Source of the DNA: Pseudoalteromonas sp. SMS1
GTDB taxonomy: Bacteria > Pseudomonadota > Gammaproteobacteria > Enterobacterales > Alteromonadaceae
Length of the DNA stretch: 64,000 bases
Assembly: GCF_021530565.1 (NCBI RefSeq)
Contig: NZ_JAKGBI010000003.1
Coordinates: forward strand, 124,001-188,000
Direction of reading: 5' to 3'
The notes beneath the pieces were generated by a model that saw only the letters and a list, made by a program, of their open reading frames with translations, did not search any database and was not told where the DNA came from. Each line of letters opens with the position of its first letter. Positions within the stretch are counted from its first letter, which is position 1. Positions 15,694 to 23,353 of this stretch are shown here, in pieces. The translations under genes and the position numbers were made by a program.

Positions 15694-16362
15694 GTGCCGG
15701 AAAAGAATTTATTAAAAGCAGAGCGAGTCGCATATATTCTTGACTCATTGCAAGCGCGCTATCCAAACCCACCTATCCCGCTTGACCATAAAGATCCGTA
15801 CACGTTATTGGTCGCGGTATTATTGTCAGCGCAATGTACTGATGAGCGCGTCAACAAGGTGACACCTTCACTGTGGCAATTGGCAGACAACCCATTTGAT
15901 ATGGCATTGCAATCAGTCGAGGACATTCAAGAAATTATTCGTCCGTGTGGTTTGTCTCCGCAAAAATCAAAAGCGATTAAAAAACTTTCTGAGATTTTGG
16001 TGGCTGATTATGATGGGATTGTGCCTGAAGATATCGAAGCGCTTGAGACATTACCCGGAGTTGGCCATAAAACCGCTGGCGTTGTGATGGCACAAGCGTT
16101 TGGGGTGCCTGCATTTCCGGTGGATACCCATATTCATCGATTGGCGCAGCGTTGGGGGTTAACCAATGGCAAAAATGTCGCGCAGACGGAAAAAGATTTA
16201 AAGCGCTTGTTTCCTGAAGAGTGCTGGAATGACTTGCACTTACAGATTATTTATTACGGTCGGGACTTTTGCACCGCGCGAGGCTGTGATGGCACGGTAT
16301 GTCCAATTTGTACGACGTGCTACCCAAATCGAAAAAAACCAAAGTTGGTTAAAAAGCCATAG
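15694..16362 (+). CDS. nth: endonuclease III (DNA glycosylase/AP lyase)
   Basis: A 222-residue helix-hairpin-helix DNA glycosylase for oxidised pyrimidines in base-excision repair. The HhH motif and catalytic Lys are in LPGVGHKTAGVV, and the catalytic Asp in PVDTHIHRL. The 4Fe-4S region has five Cys (FCTARGCDGTVCPICTTC) with spacing unlike the C-x6-C-x2-C-x5-C of E. coli Nth; it resembles the variant Nth seen in Bacteroidota and Planctomycetes. The start is a GTG at 15694 with only a weak AGG upstream. A second, canonical nth in the rnf operon would be expected elsewhere. Confidence 0.9.
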   Translation: MPEKNLLKAERVAYILDSLQARYPNPPIPLDHKDPYTLLVAVLLSAQCTDERVNKVTPSLWQLADNPFDMALQSVEDIQEIIRPCGLSPQKSKAIKKLSEILVADYDGIVPEDIEALETLPGVGHKTAGVVMAQAFGVPAFPVDTHIHRLAQRWGLTNGKNVAQTEKDLKRLFPEECWNDLHLQIIYYGRDFCTARGCDGTVCPICTTCYPNRKKPKLVKKP

Positions 16363-16373
16363 CAAATTGATTA

Positions 16374-16406
16374 AATGTACTTTGGGCGTGAAGCCCAAAG
16401 TACATT
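16374..16406. terminator. bidirectional terminator shared by nth and the peptide gene
   Basis: A perfect 14-bp inverted repeat (AATGTACTTTGGGC at 16374-16387 and its complement at 16393-16406) around a 5-base loop. It lies 12 bp after nth and 6 bp from the stop of the opposing peptide gene. Confidence 0.75.
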
Positions 16407-16412
16407 ATAAGA

Positions 16413-16577
16413 TTACGTACATGGCATGGAAGTACACACGATAGGCCCTTTTGAGTAACACTCCATGTAGGTACATTGCCCAGTAAGTCGTCCACCACCG
16501 ATTTGTTTGGTTTGTTTAACACTTACGGTATTCAATCCTAAAACTTTAACGTGCTTTTTATTTAGTTTCATTTTCAT
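16413..16577 (-). CDS. double-glycine-leader Cys-rich small peptide (RiPP/bacteriocin-like), member 1
   Basis: A 54-residue peptide too short for most gene callers. The leader begins MKMKLNKKHVK and ends in Gly-Gly-Gly at 27-29. The core (30-54) contains four Cys at 35, 40, 48 and 53. AAGGA lies 7 bases before the ATG. The start region is nearly identical to that of a second gene at 36201-36404 (shared AAGGA, ATAGCT and MKxKLNKK). The leader resembles double-glycine leaders of secreted, often modified peptides cleaved by C39-type transporters, and NCBI-style class I lanthipeptide leaders. No modifying enzyme or C39 exporter is in the window. Role unknown. Confidence 0.75.
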   Translation of the reverse strand: MKMKLNKKHVKVLGLNTVSVKQTKQIGGGRLTGQCTYMECYSKGPIVCTSMPCT

Positions 16578-16870
16578 AGCTATTTCCTTGGTGAGATCAA
16601 TAATTGACCTGTGGTGTTACTCGTTCTAGGGAAGTTATCTATTGAGTTTTTTAATGGCACGTTGTGACATGGCACATAATGATGCTTTTGACGCAATTGT
16701 TGCGCGTTTTACCTGCGTAATACATTGTATATGTTAATAGAGTAAGCATGTGAGCCAACCACATCCAGGCGTGATTTCCAGATTATGTTGTTAAGCAAAG
16801 ATAATTCGTGGGGAACACGCCTTTTTCACTGTTTATGGATTCAATACTCAAGTCGTTCTGCACAAGCGAG

Positions 16871-17563
16871 CTAATACGCGGCCAGCTCTTTATGAATGGA
16901 TTGCACGAGTTCTCTTGGCAGACAAAGTTGATTTGCGAGTGTCTGCAGGTATTGCTGTGACACGCCTTGTTGCAAATCAATGGCACTGGCACTGGCGGCA
17001 TAGACTTCTATGCCTGTTTGTGCATCAGGCACCGCTTGAACAAGCTCAACCAAACTCATTGGCTTCCTTAACTCGTCAAATAGCATCGCTTTTTCAGGAA
17101 CTGACAGCGCCATTGTTTCGACTTGCGCGAATATCTTTTGTCGTTCAGTTTCATCGATATGCCCATCGGCATAGGCTGCAGCGATCATGGCACGCATCAA
17201 TATGAGTTGGCCAGATCCGCCATCCACTTCAGCAATTTCCTCGAAACTTTGCTGGGGCATGTGTGCCGGTGTAAAATCAAATGTTTTACTGTGTTTATTA
17301 CGACCAGCCATCGCTTGATCATAGGCCGCACCGTCTCTTTGTTGGTTGGTCGCCTGATTGTGCTCTGAATACTGTTTATATGCTTTCCAAGCGAGTCCGC
17401 CAACTGCTGCTAATGCGCCATACTTGACGGCCTTTTTGCCGGTTTTCTTTCCCTTTTTACCACTCAGCAAAGAGGTTAACCCACCGCCGGCAACCCCACC
17501 TAAAAAGCCATTTAATGCACCCGATTTATTCAGGTTTCCTACGAGTTTCTGTAATTCTTTCAT
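16871..17563 (-). CDS. DUF533 (YebE-like) inner-membrane protein with TerB-like domain
   Basis: A 230-residue protein. The N-terminus is glycine-rich (GALNGFLGGVAGGGLTSLLS), followed by a Lys-rich stretch and a hydrophobic segment (KYGALAAVGGLAWKAY, about 47-62). The C-terminal half is a TerB-like helical domain (LMRAMIAAAYADGHIDETER, about 125-145), which in this superfamily may bind metal. E. coli YebE is the closest named relative and responds to envelope stress; function is unknown. AAGGAGA precedes the ATG. Single gene. Confidence 0.85.
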   Translation of the reverse strand: MKELQKLVGNLNKSGALNGFLGGVAGGGLTSLLSGKKGKKTGKKAVKYGALAAVGGLAWKAYKQYSEHNQATNQQRDGAAYDQAMAGRNKHSKTFDFTPAHMPQQSFEEIAEVDGGSGQLILMRAMIAAAYADGHIDETERQKIFAQVETMALSVPEKAMLFDELRKPMSLVELVQAVPDAQTGIEVYAASASAIDLQQGVSQQYLQTLANQLCLPRELVQSIHKELAAY

Positions 17564-17771
17564 TGCTGTCTCCTTGGGTTGCTGTCAGTCCAGAGTAGGG
17601 AAAAAGAAAGAGTTTGAAAACCACTATTTTGTTACAAATAGATTCAATTTATAGAGGCTAAAATGGGTGTATGAGCTGAGATACGTTCTGAGTTGGAAAA
17701 ACCTAAGTTGATAAGCCATCATACCAAAGAATGGACTGCCCCATTGTCACATTACTTGGCTATGAGTGGAT

Positions 17772-18002
17772 TCAATGAGTCTGCTCACTGAGCAACTCTT
17801 TAATTGGGATTTGATAAAACATTGCAAGCTGCCTTGCTGTGCGGTGGTATACACGACATCCGCACTCTGCACGCTTTAAAGTCGCAATCGAAACACACAA
17901 GGCTCGCTCCTGACATGCGCATGCTAACTTCTCCTGACTGAGCCCCAAGTCTCGGCGTAGTTGTTTCAGTCTTCTGCTATTTAGTTGTACACGGCCATCC
18001 AT
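17772..18002 (-). CDS. small helix-turn-helix DNA-binding protein
   Basis: A 76-residue protein made up almost entirely of an XRE-like HTH: VQLNSRRLKQLRRDLGLSQE, then LCVSIATLKRAECG and ARQLAMFYQI. The same N-terminal module occurs in much larger regulators of Shewanella/Pseudoalteromonas type that carry an AAA/TPR part; here it stands alone. Four Cys are clustered at 28-36 and 47-49, which is unusual and could sense redox or metal. The ATG at 18002 follows a strong AAAGGAG. It diverges from the cystatin-like gene, with 11-bp iterons between them, so it may bind those repeats. Confidence 0.75.
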   Translation of the reverse strand: MDGRVQLNSRRLKQLRRDLGLSQEKLACACQERALCVSIATLKRAECGCRVYHRTARQLAMFYQIPIKELLSEQTH

Positions 18003-18144
18003 TTTGGTCACTCCTTTTGTGGGGGTAACTAAGCCTAGCAATGACTCTAAATCTTCGCCAATTGCGAAAAGGAATGTGGTGTTTTTGATTGTATACGGTG
18101 GTGTCACAAATGTTGCACAGTGCCCCGTACGGAAACACTCCGGG

Positions 18145-18173
18145 TGATACCAAACTGATACCAAACTGATACC
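18145..18173. promoter_or_regulatory. 11-bp iterons between the HTH gene and the cystatin-like gene
   Basis: Two complete copies of TGATACCAAAC (18145-18155 and 18156-18166) and a partial third (TGATACC, 18167-18173) follow each other without gaps. The 11-bp period places each copy on about the same face of the helix, as in operators that bind a protein cooperatively. Confidence 0.65.
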
Positions 18174-18268
18174 GACAAGGACTGAGAGGATGTCTACACT
18201 TGGAACCAAATTCAAGGCACGACGATGGTCGGCGTGCTGTTCACTTAAAGAGATAAAAGGAAAACGTT

Positions 18269-18838
18269 ATGTCTCAAGCAAATCGCATGTTAGGTGGGTA
18301 TGGTCCAGTCATTTTAGCTCAGGATTTTGATAAAGAATATATCAGTGCCTTTGAGCATATTAATCAACGCACAGGGGTTGATATCAAGCCATTGGCGGGC
18401 CAGTCTCAAGTCGTAAATGGCACAAACTATGCGTTTTACTGCTTTGTTTCACCAGTGGTTGCAGCGGGTATTCCTAAGGTAAATCGCTTAGAGCTGATTG
18501 TTATCAATCAACAAGGTGATCAATACACTGAACTGAAAGATCGCGTATTCAGTGAACCTGTATTAGTACCGCCCATCGGTTCTTTTGACTCTGTTGCTTT
18601 ACGCAATGAATTCAGTGACGTAGAGCGCCAAACGGCAGAGAAAATCGAGTCAATGATAGGGGTTAAATATGACATTTTGGCGGCGCAGCAGCAAGTCGTG
18701 GCGGGTTTGAACCTTGCATATTATACGATAGTTGAACCTGTGACTCCAAACGCCCAAGCATTTTTCGCGCGCCTAGATGTGTATGTCAATTTACGTGGCG
18801 AAATTGAAAACGAAGATCTGGTGCATATTCACCCATAA
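18269..18838 (+). CDS. tandem cystatin-like protein (putative cysteine-protease inhibitor)
   Basis: A 189-residue protein built of two related halves. Each has a helix region, then a stefin/cystatin QxVxG hairpin: QVVNG at 47-51 with GTNYAFYCFV after it, and QVVAG at 142-146 with GLNLAYYTIV after it. Each is followed by a beta strand ending RLE or RLD and VN. An N-terminal Gly-Gly (9-10) resembles the conserved glycine of stefins. In animals these parts wedge into papain-like proteases. No signal peptide is seen, so it is probably cytoplasmic, as stefins are. AAAAGGA precedes the ATG. Cystatin assignment is from motif recognition; inhibition is inferred. Confidence 0.75.
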   Translation: MSQANRMLGGYGPVILAQDFDKEYISAFEHINQRTGVDIKPLAGQSQVVNGTNYAFYCFVSPVVAAGIPKVNRLELIVINQQGDQYTELKDRVFSEPVLVPPIGSFDSVALRNEFSDVERQTAEKIESMIGVKYDILAAQQQVVAGLNLAYYTIVEPVTPNAQAFFARLDVYVNLRGEIENEDLVHIHP

Positions 18839-18845
18839 TATATAC

Positions 18846-18875
18846 GCCACGGTTTAGCATTTGCTAAACCGTGGC
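18846..18875. terminator. bidirectional terminator hairpin
   Basis: A perfect 13-bp inverted repeat, GCCACGGTTTAGC at 18846-18858 with its complement at 18863-18875, and a 4-base loop. It separates convergent genes. Confidence 0.75.
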
Positions 18876-18888
18876 AATGTTAAGCTCC

Positions 18889-19287
18889 TTACAGGCTTGC
18901 CAGTGAAACGGGTGCACTGGTTTGAGACTTGATGGCATCAAGTACTTGAACTAATGTGTCATGTTCACTTAATGCATGCGCTTTTAATCCGATAGCCGTA
19001 ATCTCTCCTTTAGCGGCAACTTTGGCGACATTAATTGCAATGGTGTCGACATCAATTTTCCTGCCATCCAAATAAACCTGATTCTTGTCGTCAATGCTAA
19101 ATTGCGGTGTAAGCGCTGGCGTGAGCGAGTGTGCAGCTTGGTTTTGCTTGTTGACGTCTAGTACCGACTCTTTAGAAAAGCTGGCTGTTACGATAAAAAA
19201 GATAAGCAGAATAAAGACGATATCAAGCATCGGATTCATATCCACATTGGCATTTGATTGCATCGCAAGTTGATTTTTTTTGCTCAT
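18889..19287 (-). CDS. orphan ExbD/TolR-family protein
   Basis: A 132-residue proton-channel subunit of the ExbD/TolR family. There is one N-terminal transmembrane helix (about 20-40) with the essential Asp in MLDIVFILLIFF, then a periplasmic domain ending in a typical ALSEHDTLVQVLDAIKS region. ExbD works with ExbB (and TonB) or with TolQ, using the proton gradient. No ExbB/TolQ gene is adjacent, so the partner must lie elsewhere. GGGAGT precedes the ATG at 19287; the frame is open further upstream but those residues look non-coding. It is divergent from a secreted hydrolase. Confidence 0.88.
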   Translation of the reverse strand: MSKKNQLAMQSNANVDMNPMLDIVFILLIFFIVTASFSKESVLDVNKQNQAAHSLTPALTPQFSIDDKNQVYLDGRKIDVDTIAINVAKVAAKGEITAIGLKAHALSEHDTLVQVLDAIKSQTSAPVSLASL

Positions 19288-19603
19288 ATAGGTACTCCCT
19301 AGAGATTGCTGCGCCATTTTTTGTTTTTGTATAGGTATAACGGCGCATAATTGAAAAAGGGGTGATGAACGGGATCGAATGTTTGCGAGGGGGCGTTGTC
19401 GAGTTATTGCCTTTACACACTCAATATGCAACTTAGGGATAAATTGAATACGCAAGGCTATGTTTTTATAAGGATATAGCGTGTTGCTACACAACCTCAC
19501 AATAAGCAAGAATTTGTAACAGGGTTGTACACTTTTTGACTGGGCAATGTGAAGGAAGCGTGATGGAATAATCTTAGTGTTAATCAAAGCAAGGATAGAA
19601 AAA

Positions 19604-20971
19604 ATGAAAACATCTCTTATCGCAGGGGCAGTTTCTGCCATATTGTTGTTTGGCGCTTCTAACGTTTTTGCCAGCGACTCTAATGCCCATAAAGCTCAGT
19701 ACCGAATGGTACTTAAAAATGTATTATCTAAAAATGAGCCCGGCGCGGTTGCGCTAATTAGCAAAAAGGGAGAAGTGATTTTCAAAAAAGCGATAGGCAG
19801 TGCAAACCTTGAACTTAAAGTTCCGCTTAAAGCCAAAAATGTTTTTAAAATAGGTTCGATTTCAAAGCAATTTACCGCTGCTGCGATCATGATATTGCAG
19901 GAGCGAGGTAAACTCTCAGTTCAAGACGACATCCACAAATACGTACCAGATTTCCCAACTGAAGGACACGTCATCACCATCGAGCAGCTTCTGACCCATA
20001 CTTCGGGGCTGGCCAATTACACGGAAGACCACGAATTGATGCTAAGAGAAGTTCAGGCACCAGCAACACTGGATGAGATTTTAGCAAGGTTTGCGGTTCA
20101 TCCGATGAAGTTTCAGCCTGGTGACGCGATGGCGTATTCAAATACTGGTTATGTGTTGTTAGGCAAGATCATAGAAGTGGTCAGTGGCCAAACTTACGCA
20201 GACTTTATTGATGAGCATATATTTGACAAGTTGGATATGAAACATAGCCATTATGCTGGTCGTCAAATCATCAAGCATCATGTCTCAGGATACGAACTGA
20301 GCCCAGAAGGCTATGTCAATGCTGGCTACATTGACATGATTTGGCCTCACGCGGCAGGTGCATTGTCGTCCAATGTATTTGACTTGAATATCTGGTATAC
20401 GGCGCTGGCCAATGGTGCTCTGATCAGTGAGCAAAGCTATCAGCAAATGATAGCCCCCGTAATATTGAATGATGGCAGTGTTTCTAATTATGGCTACGGG
20501 TTGGTGTCGACCACCATTGGGGAATATCAGGCAATTGGGCATGCCGGGGGTATTCACGGTTTTGTATCGGATGCAGTGTATGTGCCGGAAGAAGCGCTTT
20601 ATATTACTGTACTAACCAACTCTACGAATCGTAATCCACAGGCATTAACGCAGCGCCTAGCGGCAAAGGCTCTTGGTCTGAAAAGTCCAAGTTATAAAGA
20701 AATCAATTTAACATCACAGCAGTTGCAAGCCTTCGAAGGGGAATATCAGTTTGAAAGTGGTGCAGTGCGTCGTATTGTATATTATGAAGGAGATTTATAT
20801 ACGCAAGAAGGAGAAGGGTATATTGCGCAGCTTTCTCCGTCTTCACCAGATACATTGTTTTTTGACCAAAGCACGACATACATGAAGTTTGTCACCAACG
20901 AACAAGGTCATTTGGTTATGAAGTTATTTGAGAATTTCTCCGAAGTGCCCCGTAGAGCGGTCAGAAAGTAG
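19604..20971 (+). CDS. secreted serine beta-lactamase-like hydrolase
   Basis: A 455-residue protein of the class C beta-lactamase/esterase/D-peptidase fold (Pfam Beta-lactamase). A signal peptide ends near residue 24 (SNVFASD). The SxxK nucleophile is in KIGSISKQFTA, the YxN element is AYSNTGY, and a late HAGGIHGF replaces KTG. A C-terminal extension (about 360-455) resembles the DUF3471-type domain. Typical activities are esterase or D-amino-acid peptidase, not necessarily beta-lactam resistance. The ATG at 19604 follows AAGGA. It ends at a strong shared terminator. Confidence 0.88.
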   Translation: MKTSLIAGAVSAILLFGASNVFASDSNAHKAQYRMVLKNVLSKNEPGAVALISKKGEVIFKKAIGSANLELKVPLKAKNVFKIGSISKQFTAAAIMILQERGKLSVQDDIHKYVPDFPTEGHVITIEQLLTHTSGLANYTEDHELMLREVQAPATLDEILARFAVHPMKFQPGDAMAYSNTGYVLLGKIIEVVSGQTYADFIDEHIFDKLDMKHSHYAGRQIIKHHVSGYELSPEGYVNAGYIDMIWPHAAGALSSNVFDLNIWYTALANGALISEQSYQQMIAPVILNDGSVSNYGYGLVSTTIGEYQAIGHAGGIHGFVSDAVYVPEEALYITVLTNSTNRNPQALTQRLAAKALGLKSPSYKEINLTSQQLQAFEGEYQFESGAVRRIVYYEGDLYTQEGEGYIAQLSPSSPDTLFFDQSTTYMKFVTNEQGHLVMKLFENFSEVPRRAVRK

Positions 20972-20996
20972 TGCATGTTCGCAAGGTAAAAATAAC

Positions 20997-21028
20997 AGTC
21001 AAAAGGCAATGGATGCCTTTTGACTTTT
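20997..21028. terminator. strong bidirectional terminator
   Basis: A perfect 12-bp inverted repeat, AGTCAAAAGGCA at 20997-21008 with its complement at 21014-21025, and a 5-base loop. TTTT follows on the plus strand and a T-rich stretch on the minus strand. Confidence 0.8.
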
Positions 21029-21042
21029 AACCGTACGGTAGA

Positions 21043-23229
21043 TTAATTTAACAGCGTTAAATTGCTCACACTACGTACACCTGGATGACTCATGTAGTCA
21101 TTTTTTATACCTTGAACACGCAGGCGTTTACCTATTAGCTCAGGGTTAAGCAGTGGGCTAAAAGCATCACGTTGAGATGACTCGAGCTTAATATACAGTG
21201 TGTTACCCGAATTATTTGGATCGGTCAGCTCGAGTGCATACTTGTTGTTAATCGCCGCAGTAATGGTGCCTGTGACCACAACTGGCTGGCCGTTATTCAT
21301 CGCCAATACGTCAGAGACAGACAAATCACTCCCTTGATCAGGATTGCCGCTACCACTGTCAGATGCGAGGGTAATGCTGGATACTTGGCGAACGCCAGGC
21401 TGACTCATATAGCTATCACGAACGCCTTTAATTACCAATGTGGCATTTAAAATATCAGGATTCAGCGCAGGGCTAAATTGCGTGCGTTGGCTACTTTCAA
21501 GCTTGATATTGATGGTGAAGCTAGTGTTGTTCAAATCTTCCAGTATCAATGCATAGATATTGTTTAAGCCAGACTTTACACGACCTGTTAGCTCGATTGA
21601 CTCACCTTGAGCGGTCGCAAGAGCTTGTTCAACAGACATGTAAGATGGCGCTATTTGTAGATCTGTGACGTAGCGGATCCCTGGCGCGCCCATATAGCTA
21701 TTGCGTTTGCCTGTAACAATAATATGTTGGTTTAGAATGGCTGGATTTAATTGCGGGTTGAAGTCCGCTCTTTGATTGCTTTCAAGCTTCACGTAAATAT
21801 GAGTAGCAGGGTGATTGAGATCGCTCAGTTCTAGCCCATATATACCATTGATGGCAGCCGTAACTTTGCCTATAACCACAAATGGCGTGTTTTGTGCTGC
21901 GGCGAGTGCATCGGTGACTGAAATGGCATTACCCGGCGTTGGCGTTGGGTCTGGATCCGGATCGGGGTTGGTGTGTCCATCGCCATAAGGCGCATTAAAC
22001 GCATTATTTTTATAAGTGTCCGTATCCCAAGGGTTAAAACCAGACGCAGGCGTGCCCCATGGTTGACCATTGTTCGGATCCGACATCTCCTGCGAAGCCA
22101 TTGGCGTCGGTGTTACATACCCGCTGTAATGCCCATTTTGACCGTCAAAGTACTGATAGCTTTCTGGGGTCGCTAACCAGTTAATGATATTCACTGCGAG
22201 GACAGAAGCATGGCCCGGATCAGTCCAACCTGGATACGTTTTTTTGGTGTTGCCATTGTCTTGACGACGATACTTGGGCGTTGCATCCTCAATGGGTGAA
22301 GAGTCACCAATAAATGCGGCCTTGCCAGCCCCTGATTTTGCTATTGCGGCATATGGACCTTCGGCTTTTCCTCCAAAGTACAACCCTTGGTCTTTGGCAT
22401 GGCGCCACTTTACAGGGGTGTCTGTTTCAGAGAAATAAACTAGGCCTTTGGCCTTTTGCGGATCAACGATTGCGAGTGTCGCGCCGGCGGCCATCAGAAT
22501 TGGGTCTACACCTTGGGTGATGCCTTCTGTTTTTGAACTGGGTTCAACCCCACTGACGCCTTGTTTGTAATCAACACCGTTAAAACGAAAGCGAATACCG
22601 AAATTTTCAACTAGCCAGCCAGCGTTGGCCGATTTTGGGTTACGCCAATCGCCATAGGCGCCACCCATGTTGTATTTACTTAGATCAGAGCGGTTATAGC
22701 CATTAAAAACTTCAGTGGCATCCCATGTGTTTAAATTACGGTCCGCATCATAGTGATCCGCAATGAAGAAAATGCCTTTACCGTTGGCGATATATTGCTC
22801 AAGAGCCGCTTGCTCCGCGATTGTAAAAGGACGGTTGGTTTCAGCCAGAACAAATACGTCTGCATCTTTTATCGCATCATAGGTGATGATGGCTTCATTG
22901 GTATTGCTACCATTTGTGCGATCATCATAAAAACGAATGCGACCATCATTGTTTAAATCAACACCGCGATATTCTTTTACGGTATAGCCTTCTTGAACGA
23001 GCGCATCTGCAAAATCAGAAAATGCACCGTCGATTACCCAGTCAGCATTTCCTTCAACACCGCCATGTGAGACATCAAAGTAAATGGTTTTGCCATTATT
23101 GTTTGCTGCGGTTGGCACCTTTACAGGCGCGGTATTATTCCAATCATATGCTGCGGCGAGAGCAAAGCTACTTTGGGCAAGCAGGCCTGCACCGAGCAAT
23201 ACTGATAAGGTCAGTTTGTTCACAGTCAT
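21043..23229 (-). CDS. secreted protein with three OB-fold-like repeats
   Basis: A 728-residue exported protein (signal peptide to about residue 27, ALAAAYD). Residues about 45-360 form one domain that resembles a glutamine-amidotransferase-like (DUF4350-type) fold (IYFDVSHGG, DVFVLAETNRPFT, GIFFIADHYDADRN). An Asp/Pro linker (421-432) leads to three repeats of about 95 residues (about 436-530, 533-627, 640-728). Each starts SV-x2-AL, has a VTG/LTGRV strand and ends with NSYM/DSYM/NDYM-x-x-PG-x-R. They look like OB-folds of the DUF6359/nuclease-associated type. It may bind or cut extracellular nucleic acid; the CpdB-like gene is next on the same strand. Activity is not proven. Confidence 0.7.
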   Translation of the reverse strand: MTVNKLTLSVLLGAGLLAQSSFALAAAYDWNNTAPVKVPTAANNNGKTIYFDVSHGGVEGNADWVIDGAFSDFADALVQEGYTVKEYRGVDLNNDGRIRFYDDRTNGSNTNEAIITYDAIKDADVFVLAETNRPFTIAEQAALEQYIANGKGIFFIADHYDADRNLNTWDATEVFNGYNRSDLSKYNMGGAYGDWRNPKSANAGWLVENFGIRFRFNGVDYKQGVSGVEPSSKTEGITQGVDPILMAAGATLAIVDPQKAKGLVYFSETDTPVKWRHAKDQGLYFGGKAEGPYAAIAKSGAGKAAFIGDSSPIEDATPKYRRQDNGNTKKTYPGWTDPGHASVLAVNIINWLATPESYQYFDGQNGHYSGYVTPTPMASQEMSDPNNGQPWGTPASGFNPWDTDTYKNNAFNAPYGDGHTNPDPDPDPTPTPGNAISVTDALAAAQNTPFVVIGKVTAAINGIYGLELSDLNHPATHIYVKLESNQRADFNPQLNPAILNQHIIVTGKRNSYMGAPGIRYVTDLQIAPSYMSVEQALATAQGESIELTGRVKSGLNNIYALILEDLNNTSFTINIKLESSQRTQFSPALNPDILNATLVIKGVRDSYMSQPGVRQVSSITLASDSGSGNPDQGSDLSVSDVLAMNNGQPVVVTGTITAAINNKYALELTDPNNSGNTLYIKLESSQRDAFSPLLNPELIGKRLRVQGIKNDYMSHPGVRSVSNLTLLN

Positions 23230-23298
23230 TTTTTCAATTCCCGTTGTAATGGTTTATTTTTGGCAGCCTATTTCCTAACGCACTGCCATTGGGTGGAA

Positions 23299-23328
23299 TT
23301 GGTGTGCAAATGGGTATTTACACACCAA
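23299..23328 (-). terminator. terminator of the CpdB-like gene
   Basis: TTGGTGTG pairs with CACACCAA, and AAAT with ATTT inside. On the minus-strand RNA the intervening position is a G-U pair, giving a continuous 13-bp stem with an ACCC loop, whereas the plus strand has a mismatch. This supports leftward transcription. Confidence 0.7.
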
Positions 23329-23353
23329 AATTGGGTAGAAGTATGTTGTCTTG

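Noticed and set aside
18145..18173. Iterons of a replication origin
   Set aside because: No Rep protein, DnaA boxes or AT-rich unwinding region is nearby; an operator is simpler.
18889..19641. Longer reading frame extending ExbD by about 118 residues
   Set aside because: The extension is rich in Arg, Lys and Ile with no family likeness and overlaps the divergent promoter; a good ribosome-binding site precedes the ATG at 19287.
19604..20971. True antibiotic beta-lactamase
   Set aside because: The fold motifs are present but KTG is replaced by HAG and a C-terminal extension is present, which is typical of esterases and D-peptidases of this superfamily.
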